From Amoebophrya sp. A120 (Eukaryota; Sar; Dinophyceae; Syndiniales; Amoebophryaceae), in NCBI GenBank assembly GCA_905178155.1, contig CAJINV010000006.1:276461-315296 (forward strand): a DNA stretch of 38,836 bases, written 5' to 3'. Shown here in pieces: positions 1 to 9,300 of the stretch (its first letter is position 1; each line of letters begins with the position of its first letter). The notes beneath the pieces were generated by a model. It was not told the DNA's origin, did not search any database, and was given only the letters and a program-made list of their open reading frames with translations. The position numbers were made by a program, and so were the translations under genes.

Positions 1-640
1 GACGTCGCCCGAAGACGCTAGCGCGCGAGCCCAAAGGGCTGGACTAATTTGGGGCACCAAAATAAGCAATCTTGCGAGCCACCAAACAGGCTCGCACGAC
101 GTCGCCCGAAGACGCTAGCTAAGCTTGCGAGCCCAAAAGGCCGGACCAATTTGGGGCACCAAAATAAGCAACCCTGCGAGCCACAAGACAGGCTCGCACG
201 GCGTCGCCCGAAGACACTGGCTTGCGAGCCCACAAGGCCGGACCAATTTGGGGCACCAAAATAAGCAATCTTGCGAGCCACCAGACAGGCTCGCACGACA
301 TCGCCCAAAGACGCCAGCTTGCGAGCCCACAGGACCGGACCAATTTGGGGCACCAAGATAAGCAATCCGGCGAGCCACCAGACAGGCTCGCACGGCGTCG
401 CCCGAAGACGCTAGCTTGCGAGCCCACAAGGCCGGACCAATTTGGGGCACCAAAATAGGCAATCTTGCGAGCCACGAGACAGGCTCGCACGGCGTCGCCC
501 GACGTCCCTAACCTGCGAGCCCGCAAGGCCGGACTTGTTTGGACCACTATCAGCGGGCTACGAGAGAGGTAATCGCGCGAGACGCGAAGCAGGCACGCAC
601 GGCCTCGCCCGAAGACCTGGACTTGCGAGCCTCGCGGCTG
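1..640. repeat. 97-bp tandem repeat array, about 6.5 copies
   Basis: Unit starts fall at 1, 98, 200, 297, 394, 491 and 601. Spacing is 97 bp except for copy 2 (102 bp, a 5-bp insertion) and the last, diverged copies. Each unit contains TTTGGGGCACCAAAATAAGC and a small perfect hairpin, TGCGAGCC / GGCTCGCA, with an 8-nt loop. Overlapping open frames on both strands simply translate the repeat and are not genes. The array lies just beyond the stop codon of the glycosyltransferase gene and is cut by the window edge. Confidence 0.95.
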
Positions 641-658
641 GTATGTGCGGACTTACCT

Positions 659-3600
659 TCACAGAGGGATATTGCAAAAAGCATAATTGCGATTTTTACT
701 ACGAGTGCGATACTTTTGCAAAATGCCTATGTTCACCACAAAGCCGAACCAGTACTCCCCTACGCTCAAATCGAAGAACCCGTTGCGACAGTGGTCCTGC
801 ACGCGCCTCCCCAGAACGTATTCCGCCCGCTCCGAAAATGCGGCAAGCAAGACGCAAGAGTCGCGGAGCTCGCCATTTCTGGTGTGTTCGAGGGAGGTAG
901 AAGATGAATCAAAGTTGAGGCTCATCTCATCTCCGGCCTATCCTGAGCAAAAGTATCTGATACTCGTGGTAATCGCAGTCATGCAACGTCTTTCCTAAAG
1001 GTAAATCCGCAACATTAGAAATTTCATTTTTTATCATGCTGAGGGATGAATTTGTCATGCGATTTCTACTAGTACGATACTGTTGCAAGACCATGCATAC
1101 GACCACCGCGTGCTGTGCCGGGTTGATGCCGTTCAAAGCGTGCGTGCAAAACGCCAGATGGTGTTTCAGTGTCACCAAAATATCGTACGAAAAAAGTGTT
1201 TCACTGTAAGGATTTTGCAATTTTTGCATCACAAGTTGGTTCTGCATGACAGAGAAAATTCGCCATGCGAGATTTCCAAGGGAAAACACCACTAAAATTC
1301 CATTGTCTTGCATGTGTAGCAAGACAAACGGTTCTGAGATAGATTTTCTGCATTACAAGTTTACAGTGAAACAGTTTTTTCTTGCGATACAAAAACCGGT
1401 GGGTGTAGTCGTGCAGGTCCCACAACAGCTGCTCCAGTTGATTCTATGCATCGCAAAATTCGTAGGTAAATTGCAATCATGCATTACAGATCTGGGTATT
1501 TATCTGATTCACCATTACAAATTCACGAAATTTGTCGTGCTGGGGATGAAATTTGTGATGCGATTTAACTACTAGTACGATTTATAAGTACTTTTGCAAT
1601 GCATAGATTCTTTGCGGCGACAAAAGTGGGTGGCAGCGACACGCCTTGACGGAAAAGGTTCCTGCGTTCATCGTCGGCAGGTAGCTCTATTATCTTCATG
1701 TCCTCACAAACTCGGTCCGGTACTTGCAATATCCTTGGTACCCGGTTGCTCTCCTTGGGTACCGAGGGAACTAGCGGGACCTGGAACAGCCCCACTTCAG
1801 ACTCCGTTTCCTCGTTCGTGCAGTTGTAGTACTGTTTTTTATGTTGATGTTCGTTGTCGTTCTTCTCCTCTGCAGAAGCAGCTCCAGTACTATGGCCTTC
1901 CTGAGAAAGATGATGATCATCATTATGATTTTTATCCCCAGCTGCAGGAGAGGTAACGTCAACGTGAGAAGTTGATGTCTCCTTATGCCGTTGCTGCGTC
2001 GCAAATTCGGTTTCAGAGGCAAGCCGCGCCTCCTGGTAGTCGGAGTCGGACACTTTTAGTTGTTGTGTACTGCCTTCAGCAGGACCTGCCGGCGTTGTAC
2101 CAGCATCTTCGATGTTGTCGCGAAAAATCGCTGCGTGAAGAACGTCGGCCGAAGAAGCAACATGCCCCCACCGCCCCTGTAGCTCTTCGATGCCAACGTT
2201 CATGGTGCCCGCTATCCTGAGTAAACACGTCCCCACACCAGAGTCAGGATGGGGATTTTGCAACACAAGCCTAGGAGTTTTGTGAGTCACGCATGACAAG
2301 TTGCACTTCGCAGCGTAGTGCAGGTTAGCGAGTGCAGCCGCGTCACAGACTTATCTGCTCATCCTGTTCACAGCATCACAAATTCCAGAACACGATTGGA
2401 AATGGCTCTCATGGGGATGCGCATTACAAGTCTTCCTGTCTTTGCAAATCTGCATTACAACTCTGGTGTGGGGACGTTTTTACTCAGGATACCCGGGCCG
2501 AAAAATTCATTAAAGTAGTAATCCAGCGGGATGTATCCTGTGCAAAAGTGTCGCGCTCGTATTAATTGCAGTCACGCATTACAAATTTTTTTTCTTAAGA
2601 TTAATCCGCATTACAATTTTTTTTTCTGCTCATGCTGAGGAAATTTGTAATGCATTAATACTGTTACACGATGAGTACGATACTTGTGCAAGTCATAGTA
2701 TGTAATCCTTCCGCACCCGTGGTTCCTCGTCTATGACGGGCGGGAAAACGCGGCAGATGGACGTTTTGCGTATTGTTTTATGCCTTGCAAAAGCATCGCA
2801 CTAGGATAAATTGCATTACAAATTAGCCCAGCGTTACAAATTAAATTTGTAATCCTGATTCACCTTGAGAAAGAGATTTGTGATGCATAAAACGCAATCT
2901 TCACTACGAGTACGATGCTTTTGCAATGCATATGTTTCCGCCTGGGACCACTGATTCTTCAACAGGGTAGTTGCCTCGTCCTCTTGCAGAAGGAAGTGGT
3001 TGTAATGCCGCTGTTGCTCCTGATAAGGTGGAGCGGGCGTCTTCGTATCTTCAGCAGTAGAACTGGAACTAGAAGCACCTCCTCCGCTAGGGGGTTCTAC
3101 TTTTGTAGTCGTTGCAGCATCTACTTTATGATCATCTTGATGTTGATGCCCTAGCGCGGCTGCAGTAGATCCGTTTATATCTTTCTCGCTGGACGTAGAC
3201 GCCCGGAGAACTTTGTCGAACAAAAACTTTTTCTTCTTCGGGAACCTGTCGGGACGAGGAGGAAGCCTGTCTTCAGCTTCGCTAATCCACTCGCCCCATG
3301 CGTGCGAATTATCTACTTGCGCTGCACTCGACAGCACACGACGAGTAGTTCTTGGTGGTCGCACATGTGCTGGAATCTTCATTGGTGTCGCTCTCGAGCG
3401 TCCGCCCGCGCTACTGTGCGGCGCTCCTCCTTCTCGGTCGTTATTCTTCGAAGACAGAAAGCTGGACACCAAAACGTTTACCTTGTGCGGAAGAACGTGC
3501 TTGTAGCGCAGATTCATGTACAGGGCGGTGGAGAAGGCAACACGGTCGGAAGAGGGCTCCTCTCGAAGATGATCCACAACAATTTCGGGGAAGGAGGAGG

Positions 3601-6600
3601 TAGAGGACGCCTTGGTCGTACTACTACCTGGTGCAAAATTGTCGTCCTCGTCTTCATCTGTGCCGCACACTGTAAACTTTGCGATCCTCGGCGATAGGCG
3701 GAGGAACCGTTTCGCGTCAAGCAGTTCTTCCGGCCTGGGAGGAACAACGCTGGTTGATGTTAGGAACTCCGCTCCGCCCTGCTTCTCCTTCCGCTTTGTT
3801 GTAGTACGTAGATCGGATAGGTGTACAGTAGGCTGGAGGTGGTCCTCTTGCGCATCTGTTACTCGTCCCACAGCAAGGTGTTCTTCTTGACCAGTAGAGT
3901 TTGTTACAGTAGAAGAAAAATGTTCAAAATACCAAACCGCATCCCAAAGCGTCGCAAAGTCTTCTGACAGGTCGAGATAGTATGAATGTGTTTGCGGGGG
4001 TGGGTGCTTGTGGTCCCGCTGCTGCCATTCGTGTCCGATCCGCTTCCGCGTGTTCCAGCCGACCGGATCTAGTACTTCCGCATGATCAAAAGTCGATCCA
4101 CTGGTTTTCTTCTTGTTCCTCGAAAGCAGCAGCTCAGCTAAGTTCCGGCTACCCCAGATGACCGGAATACAGTTGGCTTCCAGCAAACAGGAGAAAGTTT
4201 TGGGATGGATAAAATCGTATCCAGTGCAAAAGTATCGCATCCGTATTGAGAATTAATCGCAGTCACGCATTACAAATCTCACTCTCAAGGTAAATCGGCA
4301 TTACAAATTTTCTTTCTCAAGCTGAGGAGATTTGTCATGCGATTTATACCAGTACGATACTTTTGCAATGCATAAATCGCGCGTGCCAATGTGTTCATCC
4401 GTTAAAACGAAGCTGAAGCGACAAGAAGATGGCTCTTCTTGTGCAGCATCTGCATTGATGTGGTCTGCATGGCGCCCAAGACGTTGAACTACACTGGAGG
4501 AATTTTTTTCATCACTCTCTCCACCACCGTCTGCTTCTTCTACTGTTCTTGGCGGCACAACAACAGAACAGTCACTGTCTGGAGGAGCGAAGTCCTCGTC
4601 GTGGTGCGTATTTATTCCCAGCGACCGTTGGGATGCTGATACGGTGGTGTCGGTATGTTGTTCACCATCTGTAGGTCCTTCTACCAGGTTTTCCTGGAGG
4701 TAGTTTGGGTCCGGGCCACGACTCTGGCCTCTGTCTACTTGTTTCATCTGACCCGCTACAACTTGTAGGATGGCCTGCTTCATCCTCTCCGCCTGAGCCC
4801 CCTCTACCACGTCAAAATCGAGGCTGCAGTAGCGACGGGGAAGCGAAGCGGAAGTAGTTCTTGGCAGCTGCTCTACTCCTGCTTCAGTGAACGAGATAGT
4901 GGACCACGTCGACGCGTGCTGTTTGCTAGGCGTGTAGTCACCATCCTCGCCTACGAGGGTCGTCGTCGTCGTGTCCTGCTCGGAAGAATGTACTAGACCG
5001 GTCGTCGAAGTTGTACTAGAAGAAGAAGAAGAAACAGGCCCCTGGCCTTGCGGAATAGAGCCAGATCCCGACGAAATTGTTAAAACCGAAGATGAGTTGT
5101 CATTATTTCTCAATTCTTGAATCGCCTGCACAGTGTCCGCATTACACATTTTTTTCCCCGTATGAAAGTGCACAAAATAACCCTCCAGCAGCCCCTGGTG
5201 CGACCGTTGTGGTGGTCATGCGAGTTGGGTTCTTGCGCAGCTGTCGCTATTGGATCATTAATATTCTTGCCCTCTAATGCTGTCAGCAGCCCACGTGCGC
5301 TGCATCACGATCTACGTATACTGTGGCGGCCACAACGACCCTACACAGTTGTACTAAAACCAGTTTGGTCTTCCTAGACCGACGTCTAATTATATTCTTT
5401 CTGCACCACAGATGAAGCCAAATTTTTATGTTGAGATCTCCAGGGTAACAAGGCGATAGTGCGCATCATCAATCCCATAGGCAGTCTGACACAACAACCA
5501 GTGACTGTATGCCGACATTGCGTCTTCCTCAGAGGCGTTGCGCCTATGACGTTGCACAACCCGCCTCCCTCTAATATGAGTATCTCGCTAGTCAGTTTGT
5601 GATGCAATATCATAGCCGCCGCGTGCCACAGTAGTGCAGTTAAACTTTATTTCGCATGAAGATCTACTTCAGAAGTTGCAATTATGCAACTGAAAAAGAT
5701 CATGCAACAGGAGGAGTTTTTGTGCACTCTCATAGCGGCCGCGCGCCACGTCGATTATTTTCCGTTCGCGGCGGAACGGGAGCGGCGTCGGTGGCCGTGC
5801 GTACGCGGAGGCGTCACCCATGCCCGTCCCTACCGGCAAGGTGGATGTAGTTGTACTAGAGGTCGTGTTCTTCGCCTTGGTACCTCCTGTGCCTGCCGTG
5901 GTCGGGGTCGTTGTGTTCAGCACATTCGTTTCGTTGTTCGTGGTCGAGCTATGCATTGCAAAAGTAATATCGCTGTACCAGAACTAGTAGAAATCCTATT
6001 ACAAATTGACTTAGCATTACATTTACAGCCTATTATGCGGATCGATAGCAGAAGCACCAACTCTGTAATTATGCACGTACCACCAGTTGTTCCAGTGAGT
6101 TGACAATACTTTTGCACAGGATACGAGATACGAGGCCGTCCCCGAAATCCCGGAGGCTGGAGAAGAAATTTTTGTGATGTCTTTTTGTCTATACAGGGGT
6201 AGGTTTTATGCATGACAAAAGCGGTACATCATGCGGTCGCTCTATGCATCAGAAATTTGGAAAACAATACAGCACTTATCTACCTTCGGTAACGCATTCA
6301 TCCTTATCTCTCCTGCGAGGGTCGTCGTCGTCGTGTCCTGCACGGAAGAAACAATCTTTTCGTGTTCATGATGATCCGTCACGACGATTGTAGCACTCCT
6401 GTCAACTACATGGTCGACAGCAGCGGAAGGGTTCAATTCCCCATTGCTCTCCACGACCACTTCCTCCTCCTCTTCCAAGTCCTCAAACTCGCCAAGCTCC
6501 AAAATTCCCCGGGTCGTGATGGTCGTTTTCTCGGAGTGCGAGAACTCCGTTTCATGATCGTCGTCCCCGCCGCCGGCGGTGGGATCATGATGATGGTCGG

Positions 6601-7205
6601 TAAATGCGCCAGAATCATTTTCATCCCCCTCATTCCCAGCGTTAGCGTCCTCTGATAAAATCGCATGCTGAGAAATGTGTTCTTGCTCCAGTTCAAATGC
6701 TTCTTGTTCTTTCGACGTTCGCAGAAGGTTCTGCAACTCCTGCTGCTCACGGTCATTGACGGCGCAGAAGTATCAAATGTAAAAATGTCTGGGTCTGGAA
6801 ACTTGTAATGCTAAAAATGAATGATCGACGCACTGCAGTACGCAGCTATGCATGACAAATTTTTTGGCTGCCATGTCTTACGTATTCCGCATGGCAAACT
6901 GCGTTTTTGCATGACAGGTAAGAGGGCTTTTTTGTGCCTGTGCAACACAGATTCTCGAATCATGCCAGACAAGCATGACAAACTTGCATTCTTCCAGACC
7001 CAGACATTTTTACAGTTGATAAGAAGGACGGAAATGCGTCGTCGACAACCACGTGGTCACGCGGATGGGCCGATTCTCGTTGCAGCGTGCTCCTGTGATG
7101 AAAATCGCTTTTTAATACTTCCGGTTCCGCAGGGATTATGTGTGACGTGCAGCAGAAGAGGACGAGAGAGCGGAAGAAGGAGAATTTTCTTGCGAAAATG
7201 GCCAT
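659..7205 (-). CDS. Putative Golgi-type glycosyltransferase (GT10/fucosyltransferase-like), 12 exons, 10 introners
   Basis: Exons on the minus strand: 7205-7022, 6770-6284, 6156-6124, 5949-5735, 5160-4375, 4217-2933, 2778-2698, 2533-2492, 2212-1606, 1444-1390, 1180-1100, 938-659. Counting each 5-bp target duplication once gives 4086 nt, exactly 1362 codons (1361 residues plus TGA). The ATG at 7205 opens a signal-anchor-like start (MAIFARKFSFFRSLVLFCC), fitting a type II Golgi membrane enzyme. After long Ser/Thr/Glu-rich linkers, exons 5-6 join to give CRFSFVLTDEHIG then KTFSCLLEANCIPVIWGS, followed by YLDLSEDFATLWDAVWYFEHF-like sequence, split by acidic and basic inserts. This order resembles the nucleotide-sugar-binding C-terminal part of GT10 fucosyltransferases; GT47/exostosin is the alternative. 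The C-terminal third (exons 9-12) is unrecognised. The last residues before the stop are read from an introner relic at 670-729. Exon structure is well supported; enzyme function is tentative. Confidence 0.7.
670..729. mobile_element. Relic of an IE-A introner, read as coding
   Basis: About 60 bp with an IE-A end (TACGAGTGCGATACTTTTGC) on the right and a TATTGCAAAAAGCA start on the left. The element interior is missing and no matching 5-bp duplication is visible. It lies inside the open frame of the last glycosyltransferase exon. Confidence 0.55.
939..1099. mobile_element. Introner, family IE-A (161 bp)
   Basis: Starts TATCCTGAGCAAAAGTATC and ends GATACTGTTGCAAGACCATGCATA. Flanks are CGGCC and CGACC, a duplication with one mismatch. 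Removing the element and one flank copy joins exons 11 and 12 of the glycosyltransferase in frame. The interior carries the TTTGTCATGCG and GCAACATTAGAAA modules typical of this family. Confidence 0.85.
1181..1389. mobile_element. Introner, diverged family IE-E (209 bp)
   Basis: Ends are TATCGTACGAAAAAAGTGTT and CAGTTTTTTCTTGCGATA, with inner inverted CACTGTAA / TTACAGTG. The target duplication CAAAA is perfect. Excision joins glycosyltransferase exons 10 and 11 in frame. It has the length of the other IE-E copies but lacks their GTAAGT. Confidence 0.87.
1445..1605. mobile_element. Introner, family IE-A (161 bp)
   Basis: Starts TATGCATCGCAAAATTCG and ends AAGTACTTTTGCAATGCATA. The duplication GATTC is perfect. 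Excision joins exons 9 and 10 of the glycosyltransferase, giving VAAKNQLEQLLWDLHDY across the junction. Confidence 0.9.
2213..2491. mobile_element. Introner, family IE-B (279 bp), single copy here
   Basis: Terminal inverted repeats of about 30 bp run from TATCCTGAGTAAACACGTCC on the left to GGACGTTTTTACTCAGGATA on the right, continuing inward as CCACACCAGAGT / ACTCTGGTGTGG. Flanks are CCCGC and CCCGG (one mismatch). Excision gives the in-frame junction FFGPGTMNVG. This is the only member of its family in the window. Confidence 0.87.
2534..2697. mobile_element. Introner, family IE-A (164 bp)
   Basis: Starts TATCCTGTGCAAAAGTGTCG and ends GAGTACGATACTTGTGCAAGTCATA. Flanks are GGATG and GTATG (one mismatch). 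Excision joins exons 7 and 8 as RKDYIPLDYYFNEFF. Confidence 0.87.
2779..2932. mobile_element. Introner, family IE-A (154 bp)
   Basis: Starts TATGCCTTGCAAAAGCATCG and ends ACGATGCTTTTGCAATGCATA. The duplication TGTTT is perfect. Excision joins glycosyltransferase exons 6 and 7 in frame (QAETIRKTSICRVF). Confidence 0.9.
4218..4374. mobile_element. Introner, family IE-A (157 bp)
   Basis: Starts TATCCAGTGCAAAAGTATCG and ends TACGATACTTTTGCAATGCATA. The duplication AATCG is perfect. It interrupts the conserved glycosyltransferase core; excision rejoins TDEHIGTRDFIHPKTFSC. Confidence 0.93.
5161..5734. mobile_element. Large introner, IE-C-like ends (574 bp)
   Basis: The left end TATGAAAGTGCACAAAATAA and the right end TTTTTGTGCACTCTCATA match the IE-C terminal repeat, but the element is more than twice the usual length. 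The 5-bp flanks (CCCCG and GCGGC) do not match, so the exact left border is uncertain. Removing 5161-5734 plus five bases still keeps the glycosyltransferase in frame. The interior holds no convincing ORF; it may be a nested or composite insertion. Confidence 0.65.
5950..6123. mobile_element. Introner, family IE-A, opposite orientation (174 bp)
   Basis: Starts TATGCATTGCAAAAGTAATA and ends ATACTTTTGCACAGGATA, the reverse of the orientation seen at 939, 2534 and 4218. Flanks are CGAGC and CGAGA (one mismatch). Excision gives RGRPRISTTNNETN across the junction. Confidence 0.87.
6157..6283 (-). other. Canonical GT-AG intron in the glycosyltransferase gene (127 bp)
   Basis: The donor is AAG|GTAGAT and the acceptor TTTCTTCTCCAG|CCT on the minus strand, both phase 0, with a pyrimidine tract. 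No introner ends or target duplication are present. Short inverted arms (AAATTTTTGTGATG and CATCAGAAATTT) hint that it could be an old introner that has gained ordinary splice sites. Confidence 0.75.
6771..7021. mobile_element. Introner, family IE-F (251 bp)
   Basis: Ends are TATCAAATGTAAAAATGTCT and CAGACATTTTTACAGTTGATA, extended inward by GGGTCTGGAA / CTTCCAGACCC. The duplication AGAAG is perfect. Excision joins exon 1 to exon 2 of the glycosyltransferase in frame (AFPSFCAVNDREQQ). Confidence 0.93.
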
Positions 7206-7500
7206 GAGGTCTTGGGGTTGACGCCCTCGAGCTGGGCGACGTAATATACGTGCTGGTGGTCCGCGCTTGTTTATATGTAATGTGGAGGCTGCAGCTCTCA
7301 CTCTCTGTTCTTTGTGATAGCAACGCTGGCGCTGACGTCTGTGCGTGGCACTGTAAGCAGGTAGTTCCAGCGAGATGCAGTCCTACTGAGAAGTGGCGGT
7401 GCTTCCGAAATGATGGCGCTCATACACGAAGAGCAAGTGGAGAGCGAAGCAGGGGCTAAACAATATCAGATGCTTCGTCTCGCAGCCTAGGACCGACCCC
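7206..7500. other. Upstream region of the glycosyltransferase gene
   Basis: About 295 bp between the glycosyltransferase ATG and the GC-rich island. I see no recognisable promoter element, spliced-leader acceptor or gene. It presumably contains the 5' untranslated region. Confidence 0.4.
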
Positions 7501-9300
7501 GAGAACACGAAGGCACACGGCGTCAGATTGCGCGTGGCCCCACAACCGCCAGGCGTCTGTCACGTTATCACAAGAGCTTCGCTTTTAATACAGAGGCACG
7601 GTGGCACTTCTTCCCCCGTTCGAAGGGAAGACGATCGAGCACCGGCCAACATGGCTGATGCCGGCGGGAGCAGTGCAGCACGCGGGCAACGAAAACCGTG
7701 CCGGCCATGCAACGGGCAGGAAAATGCCCGCGCGCACTATTCGCGCGACCGGGACACACGAAGGCCCCGGACCTGCGCGCCGGCCACTGAGAGAGACAAA
7801 CACCGGGCCGGCCAACCCTTCACGCCCGGGAAACAATCCCAGCCAGCAAGGCCCGTCCTCGCTCCCATCGCTTGCTTCGCAAGAAAAAAGGCGGCCCAGG
7901 CCAGCTCGCGCGGGCTGCCGCAGGGGGGCCGCGCGCCGGCCCCAAGAGGTGGCGCGCGCCGGCATCAAAAAAACACGGAAGCCCGCCTGCCAAACGGCAG
8001 ACCGGTGGCCACTGTGGCGGCGGCGTTGGTGTCCTTGCTGGCGGTCTTGCTCGCCCTGATGACGCGACGGCCTCGCTCCGTGTCGAAGCAACAACCCCAC
8101 CGCTCTTTTACAACAGGGCACCGCCAGCGCCTGGCCCCCTCTCCGTCCTTCGCCGGGCCGGCCAGCTCGCAGCAGGCGAACTGCCGCAGCCCTCCACAGG
8201 CTCGGCCGCCGAGGCAGCTGCAGGGCTTCCCAAACTGCCGGCGGAGCTGTAGCCGCCTCGCCCCGGCAAATTCGCCGCCATGTTGCTAGTGCGTGACTTC
8301 ACTGATGGAACTGCGCCAGAAGCTTGCGACAGCGATCGCTTAATGCCTTTGCTGACCTGAACTAGTGCGCGCACGTTCGGCGTGGGGACTTTGGAAGCGA
8401 CCGCGACGCCCATCGTTATAGAAGTCTGCTTTGGCTTGAGGTTTAAGCCGAGGCGCCGGGCCCCCGGCGGGCGCGCTTCTTGACCGCTCTGGCGGGCGCG
8501 GCGCTTGCCCTTTTGTCTGCCGGGAATGGGGCGGCCTGCGGCAGCACGAAGCCCGTCGGGTTCTGGAGCTTGCGCAACCAGACGCGCTGCCTTGTCGTTA
8601 GTTCGCGCAGACAAGGCGCCCGCGCCAGGAATTCTGGCCGGGGCCCGGCGACACCAAGACGCGCCCGGACTGCAGAGCGCCGCCCCCCTCTCCCCATCGC
8701 AACAGAAGAGCGCGGGCTGCCCGAAAACTCCCCGACCTGTAGCAGCCAGCCGCATTGCTCGCCCACCCACACGCCACACAAACAAAAACCAACAGCCACG
8801 GCCGCCCACTCGCCCCCCCAACGCGGCGCCGCGCCTTTTCCTCCGCTTCCTCCGCTTTCTTCCGCCCCTGCCGCGCCGCCGCCGGGGACCACGACGGGCG
8901 CGGCGCTGTACAAAGCCGGCAGGCCGATAAGTAAACCGGCGCGGCGCGCTCGCAAAGCCTTCCCACCTTCTGCGCCGCTCGCTCGCGGGGCACCTGCGGC
9001 GGGCCGGCTTGCTGGAAGGAAGTCCCTGCCCCGCGGTGAACTGCAACAGCAAGGCCTCCGCGTGAACTGCAACTGCAAAGGCGCAGCCCGCCAGGAATTT
9101 GCGCACGCGCGGGCCTGCGCGCTTGCTGCCACACGCCTGCACGTCGCGCGCCCCCAATAGCCTGAAGGCGCCGCCGCGCGCTTTTGTGGTTGCACACCCC
9201 GGCGAAGCCTAGCGGCCCTGTGGATGCACGTGCGCCGCCTCGGCCAACCCTTCCACAGCACCACAGGGACCAGCTTCAGTCAAAGGCGTGAAGGAGCTCC
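7500..9300. other. GC-rich, CpG-rich island without a convincing gene
   Basis: Base composition changes sharply to high GC, rich in CCGG, GCGC and GGCCGGCC words, and reverts near 9330-9500 to T-rich DNA. Long open frames exist on both strands (for example 7528-8289 plus and 8108-9157 minus). They are expected from scarce stop codons at this GC content, and their translations are Arg/Ala/Pro/Gly-rich without recognisable domains. No introner ends occur here. Confidence 0.7.

Noticed and set aside
18-547. Several 100-140-residue open frames on both strands
   Set aside because: They translate the 97-bp tandem repeat in different phases; their repetitiveness follows from the DNA.
7528-9264. Long open frames on both strands in the GC-rich island
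   Set aside because: Stop codons are rare at this GC content, frames overlap heavily on both strands, and the translations are Arg/Pro/Ala-rich without domain-like pattern.
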